Shown here: positions 35,371 to 44,349 of the stretch, piece by piece
Layout of the letters: each line of letters starts with the position of its first letter
Numbering within the stretch: the first letter of the stretch is position 1
Source of the DNA: Bacteroidales bacterium
Lineage (GTDB): Bacteria; Bacteroidota; Bacteroidia; Bacteroidales; Salinivirgaceae
Assembly: GCA_012519055.1 (NCBI GenBank)
Contig: JAAYQU010000039.1
Span: forward strand, 1 to 52,261
DNA: 52,261 nucleotides
Direction: 5' to 3'
The notes under the pieces: model-generated
Seen by the model: only the letters and a program-made list of their open reading frames with translations
The model's database searches: none
Told to the model about the DNA's origin: nothing
Translations under genes and position numbers: made by a program

Positions 35371-36006
35371 ATGGATAACAATAAAAACAGAGAGACAGAT
35401 TTAGAGAATGGCTATTTGCAAGTTGATCAGTTTAATAAAGAATCAACGAGCTCTATTAGTTCACACTACAAAGATATATTGAGACATTTAGGTGAAGATC
35501 CTGAGCGTGAAGGGTTGTTAAAAACACCAAAACGGGTTGCTAAAGCGCTTCAGTTTTTAACTCAGGGTTATTCCATGAACCCCGATGAGATACTTCGCTC
35601 TGCGATTTTTGAGGAGGAGTATCGCCAGATGGTTTTAGTAAAAGATATTGATTTGTATAGTTTGTGTGAACATCACATGCTACCTTTTTTTGGAAAAGCC
35701 CACGTTGCTTATATACCCAATGGGTATATAACAGGATTGAGCAAAATCGCGCGAGTAGTTGAAGCTTATGCACGCAGGCTACAGGTACAGGAGCGATTAA
35801 CAGTTCAAATTCGTAATTGTATTCAAGATGCATTGCATCCATTGGGAGTAGCTGTTGTTATTGAGGCTCAGCACATGTGTATGCAAATGCGAGGTGTACA
35901 GAAACAAAACTCAGCAACTACGACATCTGCCTTTACCGGGGCTTTTTTAAACTCGCCGGCAACGCGTGAAGAGTTTTTTCATCTAATAGGAAAAACATTA
36001 CGTTAA
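35371..36006 (+). CDS. folE: GTP cyclohydrolase I
   Basis: FolE converts GTP to 7,8-dihydroneopterin triphosphate, the first step of folate synthesis. The zinc-binding CEHHMLPF motif (Cys100 region) and the later Cys in [10 protein letters not shown] are both present, as is the conserved [20 protein letters not shown] substrate region (seen as [13 protein letters not shown]). The N-terminal 25 residues are a poorly conserved extension; 211 residues is normal. It is a stand-alone gene between the mqn genes and the tandem lipoproteins. Confidence 0.97.
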   Translation: MDNNKNRETDLENGYLQVDQFNKESTSSISSHYKDILRHLGEDPEREGLLKTPKRVAKALQFLTQGYSMNPDEILRSAIFEEEYRQMVLVKDIDLYSLCEHHMLPFFGKAHVAYIPNGYITGLSKIARVVEAYARRLQVQERLTVQIRNCIQDALHPLGVAVVIEAQHMCMQMRGVQKQNSATTTSAFTGAFLNSPATREEFFHLIGKTLR

Positions 36007-36028
36007 GCATGGGATAATGCAACGAATG

Positions 36029-37075
36029 TTAATCTAATTCATATATCTTGTTAATGGTATAGTTTGTAGGCGAATCAAAACCATATAGATTTCTCATCTC
36101 AGGATCCTCATAAAACCCTTTAACAGTAGTGCTTACAGAGGGTTTAAATCCTTTTCTTATTACGTAGCTTCGACATGCAAAAAGCCCGTATCCGCCGCTG
36201 ATATTTGTAATAGGTGGGACTTCGCTGCTAATTCCACTGCTACGAAACCAAATTTGTTCGGCAAAATTTTCGTCTGCTATAACATATTCAAAATCGACTT
36301 TGCCCGGGTATCTTCGCATACCACCTGTAGGTGGTGTTAAAACCTCTTTTAAAGCATTGTATATATCAGCACCTCTAACACCCATTGATTCCTCGTTCTC
36401 GTAGCCCATTCTTTGCATTGCAACTGGGAGACTTATGGTCTTTCTGTCGTACCTGTCGGCACTATACCATTCGTAGTAATGAAAATAGACTTTAAGTTTC
36501 GCTCCTCCTGAATATTTTGGCAGTTTAAATCTAGCACCCAAAAACTTATCTTTGGTGAGATTGTACAGTTGTCCAGGAGCGGGGTTGGTCTGATGAAATG
36601 CAACTAAAGGGTGGCATAAGGAGGTTACAACTTTACCATCCGGCAAAATAACTTCCAAATCGTAAGTATATATCTTATCTTTATTGTTTTCATATGGCAA
36701 TGTTTCTGTACTTGCGTAAACATGGTGTTTGTCAATAGCAAAAACAGTTTGTCCTTGTGCATTTACACTATCTTTTGTTAAAAACAGTTTATTGAAGACA
36801 ATTGTCTTAATGAGATGGTTTTGTTCATTTTTCACATATATCTTAACGCTTAAATCAGCATCGTATATTAAACTATCGGGATTTGTTGCCATCTCATATG
36901 CCGATTCATTCCCCAAAAAAACTCTGTTTACTCTAACATAATGAATAGTATCGTTTGGGTCAAGTATTGAATATACCACAGGTATATTTTCCCAAGGAGC
37001 TGAAATGTCAATTTCTGTTTCACACGAAACTAGTATTACGCAAGTGGCAATAAGTGATAAGAGTGAAAATCTCAT
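36029..37075 (-). CDS. Lipoprotein of unknown function, tandem paralogue 2
   Basis: This 348-residue lipoprotein (lipobox VILVSC, Cys18) is closely similar over its whole length to its neighbour at 37191-38219. Shared strings are WENIPVVYSILDP, DTIHYVR, KVDYEYVIADEN/KVDFEYVIADEN, AEQIW, and GGYGLFACRS near the end. The beta-rich, lipid-anchored, repeat-free layout resembles the DUF4249 group of Bacteroidota lipoproteins, but I am not sure of the family. No catalytic motif is visible. It has its own promoter (37102-37130), so the pair may be separately controlled. Confidence 0.65.
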   Translation of the reverse strand: MRFSLLSLIATCVILVSCETEIDISAPWENIPVVYSILDPNDTIHYVRVNRVFLGNESAYEMATNPDSLIYDADLSVKIYVKNEQNHLIKTIVFNKLFLTKDSVNAQGQTVFAIDKHHVYASTETLPYENNKDKIYTYDLEVILPDGKVVTSLCHPLVAFHQTNPAPGQLYNLTKDKFLGARFKLPKYSGGAKLKVYFHYYEWYSADRYDRKTISLPVAMQRMGYENEESMGVRGADIYNALKEVLTPPTGGMRRYPGKVDFEYVIADENFAEQIWFRSSGISSEVPPITNISGGYGLFACRSYVIRKGFKPSVSTTVKGFYEDPEMRNLYGFDSPTNYTINKIYELD

Positions 37076-37101
37076 TTTATTAAGGTTGATTTATTTTGCC
37101 A

Positions 37102-37130
37102 CAAATTTAGCTTTTTATTGAAAAATACAA
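37102..37130 (-). promoter_or_regulatory. Predicted promoter for the lipoprotein at 37075
   Basis: On the minus strand TTG (37130-37128) and TAAATTTG (37109-37102) are separated by 18 bases, close to the Bacteroidota -33/-7 arrangement. Transcription would start near 37095, 20 bases before the ATG. Confidence 0.5.
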
Positions 37131-37190
37131 CTATTCTGTAATAAACTTTTGTGTGCAGTATTTTTTTTACCACTTCACAAGTTGACTTTT

Positions 37191-38219
37191 CTACGGCAAA
37201 GAGTCAATACCGTATGTTGCGTAAAATATTGCCTTTTGAAAGCCCAAGTAAGCTAATTCAGGATTGGTGGCAAACAGACATTTTGTGTCATCGGTGGGTT
37301 TGTATCCCCTTAAGATAATGTGACTCCTACAGGCAAACAATCCATATCCACCAATTATATTGGTAATAGGAGGAGTTTCGTAGTTAAATCCGCCTACACG
37401 TTTCCATATTTGTTCGGCATAGTTTTCATCTGCGATAACATATTCGTAATCAACTTTTCCTACAAAACGTTTTTCACCCGATTCTGGAGGATTTAATTCA
37501 GTTTTAATACGATCGAATATTTCGTTTGAGCGAAGTCTCATTGTGGTCTCTTCTTCTCCTTTTTGACGTTCCATTTTTATAGGGAACATCATGGTTTTTC
37601 TTGTATAGTTTATTTCGTCTGTAAACTCGTAGTAATGAAAGTATATGTTGAGTTTAACGCCTGCAGAATAACGGGGGAGCTTAAAATTGGGACCAAAAGA
37701 TTGATTAAGTTTTAAGTTGTATTTTTCACCGAAGCCAGGGTTTACCTGAACAAAACCAACCAACGGATTACATGTTGAAGTCACTACTTTTCCGTCTGGC
37801 AGTTTTACATTAAGCTCATAAATTAAATTACTTTCATTTGGCAGAGTTTGTTTTGAAAAATAGACGTGATGTTTTTGAGTTGAGAACACGACATTTCCGC
37901 TACTGTTTACGCTATCTTTCTCTATATCAGTTCTGTTAAAAACTATGGTTTTTATTAAGTTGTTATACTCATCTTTAACCTTAATTTTCACATCAAGCGT
38001 ATCTTTATAAACAAGACTGTCAGGTTGCATTGCCATAACATATGCTGATTCATTTCCCGAGAAAACTCGGGTTATGCGGACATAATGAATAGTGTCTGAT
38101 GGATCTAGTATGGAATACACAACAGGTATGTTTTCCCAATCGGCTGATATATCAATATCTGTTTTGCAAGAAACAGCAATTACACAAACAAGAAGGATGT
38201 AAACCAGACTCTTTGTCAT
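37191..38219 (-). CDS. Lipoprotein of unknown function, tandem paralogue 1
   Basis: This is the partner of the gene at 36029-37075, with lipobox VIAVSC (Cys18) and the same length and motif order (WENIPVVYSILDP, KVDYEYVIADENYAEQIW, GGYGLFACRSH). The two differ mostly in the middle and at the C-terminus, the pattern expected of an old duplication. The copies carry separate promoters and lie 115 bases apart. Function unknown; a surface or periplasmic binding role is plausible because both are lipid-anchored and beta-rich. Confidence 0.65.
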   Translation of the reverse strand: MTKSLVYILLVCVIAVSCKTDIDISADWENIPVVYSILDPSDTIHYVRITRVFSGNESAYVMAMQPDSLVYKDTLDVKIKVKDEYNNLIKTIVFNRTDIEKDSVNSSGNVVFSTQKHHVYFSKQTLPNESNLIYELNVKLPDGKVVTSTCNPLVGFVQVNPGFGEKYNLKLNQSFGPNFKLPRYSAGVKLNIYFHYYEFTDEINYTRKTMMFPIKMERQKGEEETTMRLRSNEIFDRIKTELNPPESGEKRFVGKVDYEYVIADENYAEQIWKRVGGFNYETPPITNIIGGYGLFACRSHIILRGYKPTDDTKCLFATNPELAYLGFQKAIFYATYGIDSLP

Positions 38220-38244
38220 CTTAGCAATTAAAAAACGTTACAAG

Positions 38245-38276
38245 CAAATTTAACTAAATTGATGCTAATAAGCAAG
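38245..38276 (-). promoter_or_regulatory. Predicted promoter for the lipoprotein at 38219
   Basis: CTTG (38276-38273) and TAAATTTG (38252-38245) on the minus strand are spaced 20 bases apart, close to consensus. The -7 sequence is the same as that of the paralogue at 37102. The predicted start is near 38238. Confidence 0.5.
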
Positions 38277-38286
38277 GCTAATTAGT

Positions 38287-38832
38287 TTATGGTAAATTCA
38301 TCTGTTTTGCAAATTCCCATAAAACTACTCCACCAGAAACTGCAACGTTGAGAGAGTGTTTTGTTCCCCACTGTGGTATTTCTATGCAATGGTCGCAGAG
38401 TTCCATTGTTTTGTCGTCAATTCCGTTTACCTCGTTTCCAAAAATCAGTACAAACGTTTGATTTTTAGTACTAATATTATATTCATTTAGTTTTATTGAT
38501 TGTTCAGCTTGTTCAACAGCTATTATGGTAAAATTTTGGGCTTTGAGCTTTTTAACAGTATCGTATGTGTCAGATACATATTCCCATTCCACAGATTCAG
38601 TAGCACCAAGAGCAGTTTTTTGAATCTCTTTATTAGGAGGATATGAGGTTATTCCACACAAATATATTTTTTGAATACGAAAAGCATCCGCAGTTCTGAA
38701 AAAAGATCCAACATTGTGTGCACTTCTAATGTTATCTAACACAATAATCATGGGTCTTTTTTCTAACTCCCTGAATGTGTTGACACTAATGCGGTCAAGT
38801 TCATCCATGCTTAGTTTGCGAAATCTTGTCAT
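38287..38832 (-). CDS. SPOUT-family RNA methyltransferase (TrmH/SpoU-like)
   Basis: This 181-residue protein carries the SPOUT motifs: motif 1 LDNIRSAHNVGSFFRTADAF (about 31-50) with the conserved Asn and Arg, motif 2 VLIFGNEVNGID near 127, and motif 3 IPQWGTKHSLNVAVSGGVVLWEF near 150. These form the knotted SAM-binding site. Such enzymes 2'-O-methylate a ribose in tRNA or rRNA. The lack of an extra N-terminal RNA-binding domain places it with the short TrmL/TrmH-like forms; the target nucleotide is unknown. It reads divergently from sucC. Confidence 0.88.
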   Translation of the reverse strand: MTRFRKLSMDELDRISVNTFRELEKRPMIIVLDNIRSAHNVGSFFRTADAFRIQKIYLCGITSYPPNKEIQKTALGATESVEWEYVSDTYDTVKKLKAQNFTIIAVEQAEQSIKLNEYNISTKNQTFVLIFGNEVNGIDDKTMELCDHCIEIPQWGTKHSLNVAVSGGVVLWEFAKQMNLP

Positions 38833-38957
38833 GATTAAAAAGAGTTGGGTATTATCAAAAAAATCTATATTTTCGTTCGTTCAAATAACGATTTCAAAAT
38901 TAGGTCGAAAAATTGATTTTTAAAAACATCATATTATAAACTATAAAATAAAAATAT

Positions 38958-40151
38958 ATGAATATTCATGAATATCAAGCAAAACAAATTTTACGTTCGT
39001 TTGGCGTTGCAGTTCCTGTAAGCTATCCCGCGTTTAGTGTTGACGAGGCTGTTGAAGCAGCAAACAAGATTGGTAAAGAGACAGGTTGTACAGTTTGGGC
39101 AGTCAAGGCTCAAATTCATGCAGGCGGAAGAGGCAAAGGAGGAGGAGTAAAAATTGCCAAAAGTATAGATGAAGTAAAAAAATATGCTTCCGATATTTTG
39201 GGCATGCAGTTGGTTACACCACAAACCGGTCCTAAAGGCAAGCTCGTTAGAAAACTTCTTATTGAACAAGGAATATATTATCCAGGACCTGAAGAGATTA
39301 AAGAATTTTATATGAGCGTTCTGCTTGACAGACAACTAAGCCAAAACATTATAATGTACAGCCCTGATGGAGGGATGGATATAGAAGAAGTTGCAGCTAA
39401 AACACCCGAAAGAATTTTTAAAGAGGTGATTGATCCTGCTGTTGGTTTGCAACCATTTCAAGCCAAAAAAATAGCTTCAAACCTTCAGTTAACAGGCGAT
39501 GCATATAAATATATGCTAAGTTTCGTAAACTCTTTATATAATGCGTATATAGGTAGCGATGCACAACTTTTTGAAATAAATCCAGTAGCAAAAACATCTG
39601 ACGGTAAGATAATTGCCGCTGACGCAAAAGTTGTGCTTGATGACAATGCTCTGTACAGACATAAAGAGTACGCAGAGCTACGAGATACTTTCGAAGAAGA
39701 TCCAATTGAGGTAGAAGCCAGTAAATATGGACTAAACTTTATCAAGCTAGATGGAAACGTTGGCTGTATGGTCAATGGTGCGGGGCTTGCAATGGCTACA
39801 ATGGATATTATTAAACTTAGTGGGGGAAATCCTGCGAACTTTTTAGATGTTGGCGGTAGTGCTAATGCCGAAACTGTAGAAGCTGGATTTCGTATTATTT
39901 TAAAAGACCCGAATATAAAAGCTATATTGATAAATATTTTTGGAGGTATAGTACGTGGCGAGCGTGTTGCACAAGGGGTCGTTGATGCGTATAAATCAAT
40001 TGGTAAGATAGATGTTCCCGTAATAGTTAGATTACAGGGAACAAACGCAAAAGAAGGAAGAGAAATTATTGACAAAAGTGGCTTAAAAGTGTTTTCGGCA
40101 ACCACTTTACAAGAAGCTGCCGATTTAGTGCAGAGTAAGTTGGAAAATTAG
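38958..40151 (+). CDS. sucC: Succinyl-CoA synthetase, beta subunit
   Basis: SucC binds the nucleotide and succinate in the TCA-cycle succinyl-CoA synthetase. The N-terminal ATP-grasp domain starts MNIHEYQAKQILRSFGVAVP; KAQIHAGGRGKGGGVK (about 50-68) is the nucleotide-binding loop. The C-terminal CoA-ligase part contains NIFGGIVRGERVAQGV (about 326), which sits near the phosphohistidine of the alpha subunit. The 397-residue length is normal. Its usual partner sucD is not adjacent: the next feature is tRNA-Asp. The alpha subunit must lie elsewhere on the chromosome. Confidence 0.95.
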   Translation: MNIHEYQAKQILRSFGVAVPVSYPAFSVDEAVEAANKIGKETGCTVWAVKAQIHAGGRGKGGGVKIAKSIDEVKKYASDILGMQLVTPQTGPKGKLVRKLLIEQGIYYPGPEEIKEFYMSVLLDRQLSQNIIMYSPDGGMDIEEVAAKTPERIFKEVIDPAVGLQPFQAKKIASNLQLTGDAYKYMLSFVNSLYNAYIGSDAQLFEINPVAKTSDGKIIAADAKVVLDDNALYRHKEYAELRDTFEEDPIEVEASKYGLNFIKLDGNVGCMVNGAGLAMATMDIIKLSGGNPANFLDVGGSANAETVEAGFRIILKDPNIKAILINIFGGIVRGERVAQGVVDAYKSIGKIDVPVIVRLQGTNAKEGREIIDKSGLKVFSATTLQEAADLVQSKLEN

Positions 40152-40278
40152 AAATTAGAAATTATAAGGTAAAGCAATTAACAATTTAAATTACAAAAAT
40201 CCTTTTTATTATTTTTTACTATTAAAATTTTGCCGATAAATAATTAGTTGCTAAATTTGCACCGCAATTGAACAAAAT

Positions 40279-40353
40279 GGTGTGGTAGTTCAGTTTGGTT
40301 AGAATACCGGCCTGTCACGCCGGGGGTCGCGGGTTCGAGTCCCGTCCACACCG
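40279..40353 (+). tRNA. tRNA-Asp(GUC)
   Basis: A 75-base cloverleaf with acceptor stem GGTGTGG / CCACACC, D arm TAGTTCAGTTTGGTTAGA, anticodon GTC at 40314-40316 in CTGTCAC and T arm CGGGTTCGAGTCCCG. The 3' CCA is not encoded (GCA follows). A terminator lies directly downstream. Confidence 0.95.
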
Positions 40354-40356
40354 CAG

Positions 40357-40385
40357 AAAGCCTTTCGTGAGAGAGGCTTTTTTTA
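40357..40385 (+). terminator. Terminator after tRNA-Asp
   Basis: AAAGCCT (40357-40363) pairs with AGGCTTT (40374-40380), followed by Ts to 40384. It begins a few bases after the tRNA end. Confidence 0.8.
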
Positions 40386-40569
40386 TAGCTATTAGGCTTT
40401 TGAGTGAAAATCCTAAATTCACCAATTACCAAAATACAACAATTTCGCGAGGATATTAAAAAAATCTTTAAAAGCGGTAAAAGAAATCATACAATTATCA
40501 AATTATTACTATTTTTACAGTCCGTTTTGAAAATTGAGTAAAACAAATCATAAATAAATACTAAGAAAT

Positions 40570-42726
40570 ATGAAGGTATATCAATCAAAAGAGATAAGGA
40601 ACATTGCGTTGGTAGGCAGTGCTGGGTCGGGTAAAACCACACTTGCCGAAGCTATGTTATTTACCGCAGGAACAATTAATCGAAGAGGCGATATTGAGAG
40701 CAATAACACCGCTTCTGACTATCGTGAAATAGAACACGAACAAGGTAGGTCAGTATATTCTACTGTATTGTATGCTGAATATCAAAACAATAAAATAAAT
40801 ATTATTGATACTCCGGGACTTGATGATTTTAACGGTCAGGTTGTTGGAGGCTTGTCTGTTTCAGATAGCAGTCTATTGCTTATCAATTCTCAACAAGGTA
40901 TAGAAGTAGGTACAGAACTTGCTTGTAGAATTACAGATCGCGGACATAAACCGATGATTATTGTAATTAACCAGTTAGAGCACGAAAAAGCTAATTTTGA
41001 TAAATGTATCGACGATTTAAAATCAAAATTTGGAACTAAAGCCATAATCACTCAATACCCCGTAGAAACAGGTCTTGGATTCAAAGCTATTGTTGATATA
41101 CTTAAAATGAAACTTTATGAGTATAAAGGTGATAGTGGAAATGCTGAAATAAAAGATATTCCCGCTTCTGAAATGGATAAAGCAACCGGATATCACAATG
41201 CATTAGTAGAAGCAGCCGCTGAAAGTGACGAAGCCTTAATGGAGCAATTCTTTGAAACAGGAGAACTAACAGAAGAACAGATAATTGCAGGTGTTCGTAA
41301 GAGTATAGCCAGCCGTTCAATGTTCCCTATTTTGTGCGTGTCTGCTAAAAAAGATATAGGTGTGCCCAGATTAATGGAAATTATTAACACATGTGCTCCC
41401 TGTCCAACAGATGTTCCAGCTCCAAAAGATACCGAAGGAAAAGAACATGCGATTTCAAGTAGTGGTCCAGTTTCATTGTTTGTTTTTAAAACATCATTCG
41501 AGGAGCATATTGGCGAGGTATGTTATTTCAAAGTTATTACTGGTAGCGTAAAAGAGGGTACTGATTTAATAAACAGAAGATCTTCCAATAAAGAGCGGTT
41601 TACACAGCTATTTTTTGTAGCAGGTAAAAGCCGTGATAAAACAACCGAAATTTCAGCCGGAGACATAGGTGCTGTTGTTAAACTAAGAGAGTGTAAAACA
41701 GACGACACATTCTCGGAAAAAGATGCCGACTGGATATATGAGCACATAAAATTCCCTGCTCCTAAGTACCGTACAGCTGTTAAAGCTGTTAGCGAGGGCG
41801 ATGACGAAAAACTTGCTGAGGTTATAAATCGTATTTCGAGTGAAGATCCGACTATCATCATGGAGATGAGTAAAGAGTTGCGTCAAATGATTGTTCACGG
41901 ACAAGGCGAGTTCCACTTAAATACAATGAAATGGCAAGTGGAAAAACTGTTCAAAATTCCTATTGAATTTATTGCACCTAAAATTCCATACCGTGAAACA
42001 ATTACCAAAGCTGCACAGGCTGATTTTAGACATAAAAAGCAATCTGGTGGGGCAGGACAATTTGGAGAAGTGCACCTTGTTGTCGAGCCATATACCGAAG
42101 GAATGCCAGATCCTAAAGCATTTAATTTGAACGGAAAAGATATCGCTGTTTCTGTAAGAGGAATCGACGAGCATAAGTTGGCTTGGGGCGGAAAACTTGT
42201 TTTTGTAAACAGTATTGTTGGTGGTAGTATTGATGCACGTTTCTTGCCCGCTATTTTAAAAGGTATTATGGAACGTATGGAGCGTGGACCATTGACAGGT
42301 TCATATGCACGTGATATTCGCGTTATTGTTTATGACGGAAAAATGCACCCTGTTGACTCAAACGAGATTTCGTTTAAACTTGCAGGTAGTAAAGCGTTTA
42401 GTGAGGCTTTCCGCAATGCAGGTCCAAAAATTATGGAGCCAATATATCGTGTAGAGGTGTTAGTACCAGCAGAACATATGGGTGATGTTATGGGCGATTT
42501 GCAAACACGTAGAGCAATGATTGAAGGTATGAACAGTGAAGGATCTCATGAGAAAATTACTGCTCGTGTACCTCTTGCTGAAATGAATAAATACTCAACT
42601 GCTCTAAGCTCTATTTCATCCGGTAAAGCTATGTATTCGATGGAGTTCTTAGAGTATGCTCCAGTACCGAGTGATATTCAAGACAAGCTCTTGAAAGCAT
42701 ACGCAGAAGAGGAAGAAGAAGATTAA
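40570..42726 (+). CDS. EF-G paralogue (EF-G2 type) with altered GTPase motifs
   Basis: This 718-residue protein has the five-domain layout of elongation factor G. The P-loop is GSAGSGKTTLAE (about 16-27). The motif that in true EF-G reads DTPGHVDF is DTPGLDDF (80-87), so the catalytic histidine is Leu84. The NKxD guanine motif is NQLE (134-137), and the switch I Thr position is Ser61. These changes match Bacteroides EF-G2, a translocase reported to work without GTP hydrolysis and needed for gut colonisation. The stop is followed by a tandem GATTAA run (42721-42738) and a strong terminator. A separate canonical fusA is expected elsewhere in the genome. Confidence 0.85.
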   Translation: MKVYQSKEIRNIALVGSAGSGKTTLAEAMLFTAGTINRRGDIESNNTASDYREIEHEQGRSVYSTVLYAEYQNNKINIIDTPGLDDFNGQVVGGLSVSDSSLLLINSQQGIEVGTELACRITDRGHKPMIIVINQLEHEKANFDKCIDDLKSKFGTKAIITQYPVETGLGFKAIVDILKMKLYEYKGDSGNAEIKDIPASEMDKATGYHNALVEAAAESDEALMEQFFETGELTEEQIIAGVRKSIASRSMFPILCVSAKKDIGVPRLMEIINTCAPCPTDVPAPKDTEGKEHAISSSGPVSLFVFKTSFEEHIGEVCYFKVITGSVKEGTDLINRRSSNKERFTQLFFVAGKSRDKTTEISAGDIGAVVKLRECKTDDTFSEKDADWIYEHIKFPAPKYRTAVKAVSEGDDEKLAEVINRISSEDPTIIMEMSKELRQMIVHGQGEFHLNTMKWQVEKLFKIPIEFIAPKIPYRETITKAAQADFRHKKQSGGAGQFGEVHLVVEPYTEGMPDPKAFNLNGKDIAVSVRGIDEHKLAWGGKLVFVNSIVGGSIDARFLPAILKGIMERMERGPLTGSYARDIRVIVYDGKMHPVDSNEISFKLAGSKAFSEAFRNAGPKIMEPIYRVEVLVPAEHMGDVMGDLQTRRAMIEGMNSEGSHEKITARVPLAEMNKYSTALSSISSGKAMYSMEFLEYAPVPSDIQDKLLKAYAEEEEED

Positions 42727-42760
42727 GATTAAGATTAAGATATCTGAAAACATTTTACTA

Positions 42761-42792
42761 AACAGCCCAAGAAAAAGTTGGGCTGTTTTTTT
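42761..42792 (+). terminator. Terminator after the EF-G paralogue
   Basis: AACAGCCCAA (42761-42770) pairs with TTGGGCTGTT (42778-42787), followed by Ts to 42792. It is a textbook intrinsic terminator. Confidence 0.85.
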
Positions 42793-42833
42793 ATTTGCAT
42801 TAAGCAGAGTTAGACATTACGAATCAATTTTCT

Positions 42834-42841
42834 TAAATTTG
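42834..42841 (+). promoter_or_regulatory. Predicted -7 element for yicC-gmk-nadD
   Basis: TAAATTTG fits TAnnTTTG, with a start near 42848 and a 30-base leader before yicC at 42879. Confidence 0.4.
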
Positions 42842-42878
42842 CACAATAACAGACAAACAAATTTGTAATTACAATAAT

Positions 42879-43775
42879 ATGGAATTAGATGCCCAGAACT
42901 ATATACTATCAATGACTGGTTTCGGTCGCGCAACAAGCGAATATAAAGGCAAACAGTTTACAGTTGAGCTAAGATCATTAAACAGCAAGGGATTAGATTT
43001 AAATTTAAGAATGCCACCGCTTTATCGCGAAAAAGAGCCAGAAGTGAGAGCCCTATTGTCAGAAAAACTGACACGTGGAAAAATTGATTTTACGTTACTC
43101 GTAGAGATGTCATCTGCGGAGACCAAAACACATATAAACAAAGAGAATTTTATATCATATTATAATCAGCTGAAAGAAATATATTCGCAGATAGGCGAAA
43201 GTATTAATAATGAAACTATAGCATCAATAACACGCTTCCCTGATGTTCTTGAAACGAAAAGTGAGGATTTAGAAATTGACGAATGGGATATAATCAGCTC
43301 CACTATTGATAAATCAGTTGAAGAGTTTATCTCTTTCAGACAAACAGAGGGCGAATCGTTACGCAATGATTTGATAAGTAAAGCCAAAAATATCTCTGCT
43401 CTGAAAGAGAAGGTGTTACCCTTTGAAGCTCAAAGAAAAGAGATTGTTCGCGAACGACTATTAAAAGCTATATCAGAATTGGAAGAACCTTCAAAGTTTG
43501 ACCCAAACAGATTTGAGCAAGAGTTGATTTATTATATCGAAAAGTTCGATATAAATGAGGAGAAAGTGCGATTAGAGCAACATTTAGATTACTTTATAAC
43601 CACATTGAAATCGGGAGGTAATATTGGCAGAAAGCTAGGTTTTATTGCACAAGAGATTGGGCGCGAGGTAAATACATTAAGCTCCAAAGCTAACCATGTG
43701 GAGATACAGCAGTTAGCAGTACTGATGAAAGATGAGTTGGAGCAGATTAAAGAACAGGTACTAAATATATTGTAA
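42879..43775 (+). CDS. yicC: YicC-family endoribonuclease-like protein
   Basis: This 298-residue protein opens with SMTGFGRATSEYKGKQFTVELRSLNSKGLDLNLRMPP, the conserved YicC N-terminus (key parts MTGFGRA and SLNSKGLD), and ends in the conserved IGRKLGFIAQEIGREVNTLSSKA region (GRKLGFIAQEIGREVNT). YicC proteins are helical and in E. coli act as endoribonucleases affecting small-RNA turnover. The stop codon overlaps the start of gmk: yicC ends at 43775 where gmk begins. This yicC-gmk pairing is seen in many bacteria. Confidence 0.93.
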   Translation: MELDAQNYILSMTGFGRATSEYKGKQFTVELRSLNSKGLDLNLRMPPLYREKEPEVRALLSEKLTRGKIDFTLLVEMSSAETKTHINKENFISYYNQLKEIYSQIGESINNETIASITRFPDVLETKSEDLEIDEWDIISSTIDKSVEEFISFRQTEGESLRNDLISKAKNISALKEKVLPFEAQRKEIVRERLLKAISELEEPSKFDPNRFEQELIYYIEKFDINEEKVRLEQHLDYFITTLKSGGNIGRKLGFIAQEIGREVNTLSSKANHVEIQQLAVLMKDELEQIKEQVLNIL

Positions 43776-44347
43776 TGCAACAGAACGAAAAATTGATTAT
43801 AGTAAGCGCGCCGTCAGGTTCGGGGAAAACTACACTTATTAAACATTTGATGAGCCAATTACCACTGTTTGAGTTTAGTATCTCGGCAACAACACGTCCA
43901 ATGCGTGAGGGAGAGACAGATGGTAAAGATTACTATTTTTTAACTATTGAAAAATTCAAGGAACTAATTGAACAACAGCAGTTTATAGAGTGGGAGGAGG
44001 TTTACGAGGGACGTTTTTACGGTACACTAAAATCGGAAATATCACGCATTGCTAATGAGGGGAAAGTAGCAATCTTCGACGTTGACGTAAAAGGCGGAAT
44101 AAATATCAAAAAGCTTTACGGTAGCAGTGCATTATCTATATTTATCCAACCACCTTCAATTGAAGTACTTGAAGAACGATTAAGAATACGCGCAACCGAC
44201 ACCGAAGAGGATATAAAGGCACGGGTAAATAAAGCGGCAGAGGAGATGACCTATTCTTCCCAATTTGACCAAATAGTTGTAAATGACAATATTGAGGTGT
44301 CAAAAATAAAATTAGTTGATGTAGTAAAAGAATTTTTAGGAAAATAG
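43775..44347 (+). CDS. gmk: Guanylate kinase
   Basis: Gmk phosphorylates GMP to GDP. The P-loop is SAPSGSGKTTL (about 10-20). The GMP-binding TTRPMREGETDGKDYYF (about 38-55) and VYEGRFYGT follow, then IFDVDVKGG near 100 and the lid region. The 190-residue length is normal. It overlaps yicC by one base and is followed by nadD after 2 bases, so the three genes are one operon. Confidence 0.96.
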   Translation: MQQNEKLIIVSAPSGSGKTTLIKHLMSQLPLFEFSISATTRPMREGETDGKDYYFLTIEKFKELIEQQQFIEWEEVYEGRFYGTLKSEISRIANEGKVAIFDVDVKGGINIKKLYGSSALSIFIQPPSIEVLEERLRIRATDTEEDIKARVNKAAEEMTYSSQFDQIVVNDNIEVSKIKLVDVVKEFLGK

Positions 44348-44349
44348 AT

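Noticed and set aside
38245-38276. An attenuator before the tandem lipoproteins
   Set aside because: No hairpin with T-run or leader peptide is visible between the promoter and ATG; only a plain promoter is supported.
40570-42726. Calling the protein canonical EF-G or a tetracycline-resistance ribosomal protection protein
   Set aside because: DTPGH and NKxD motifs are missing, so canonical EF-G does not fit. Ribosomal protection proteins keep the catalytic His. The changes match EF-G2.
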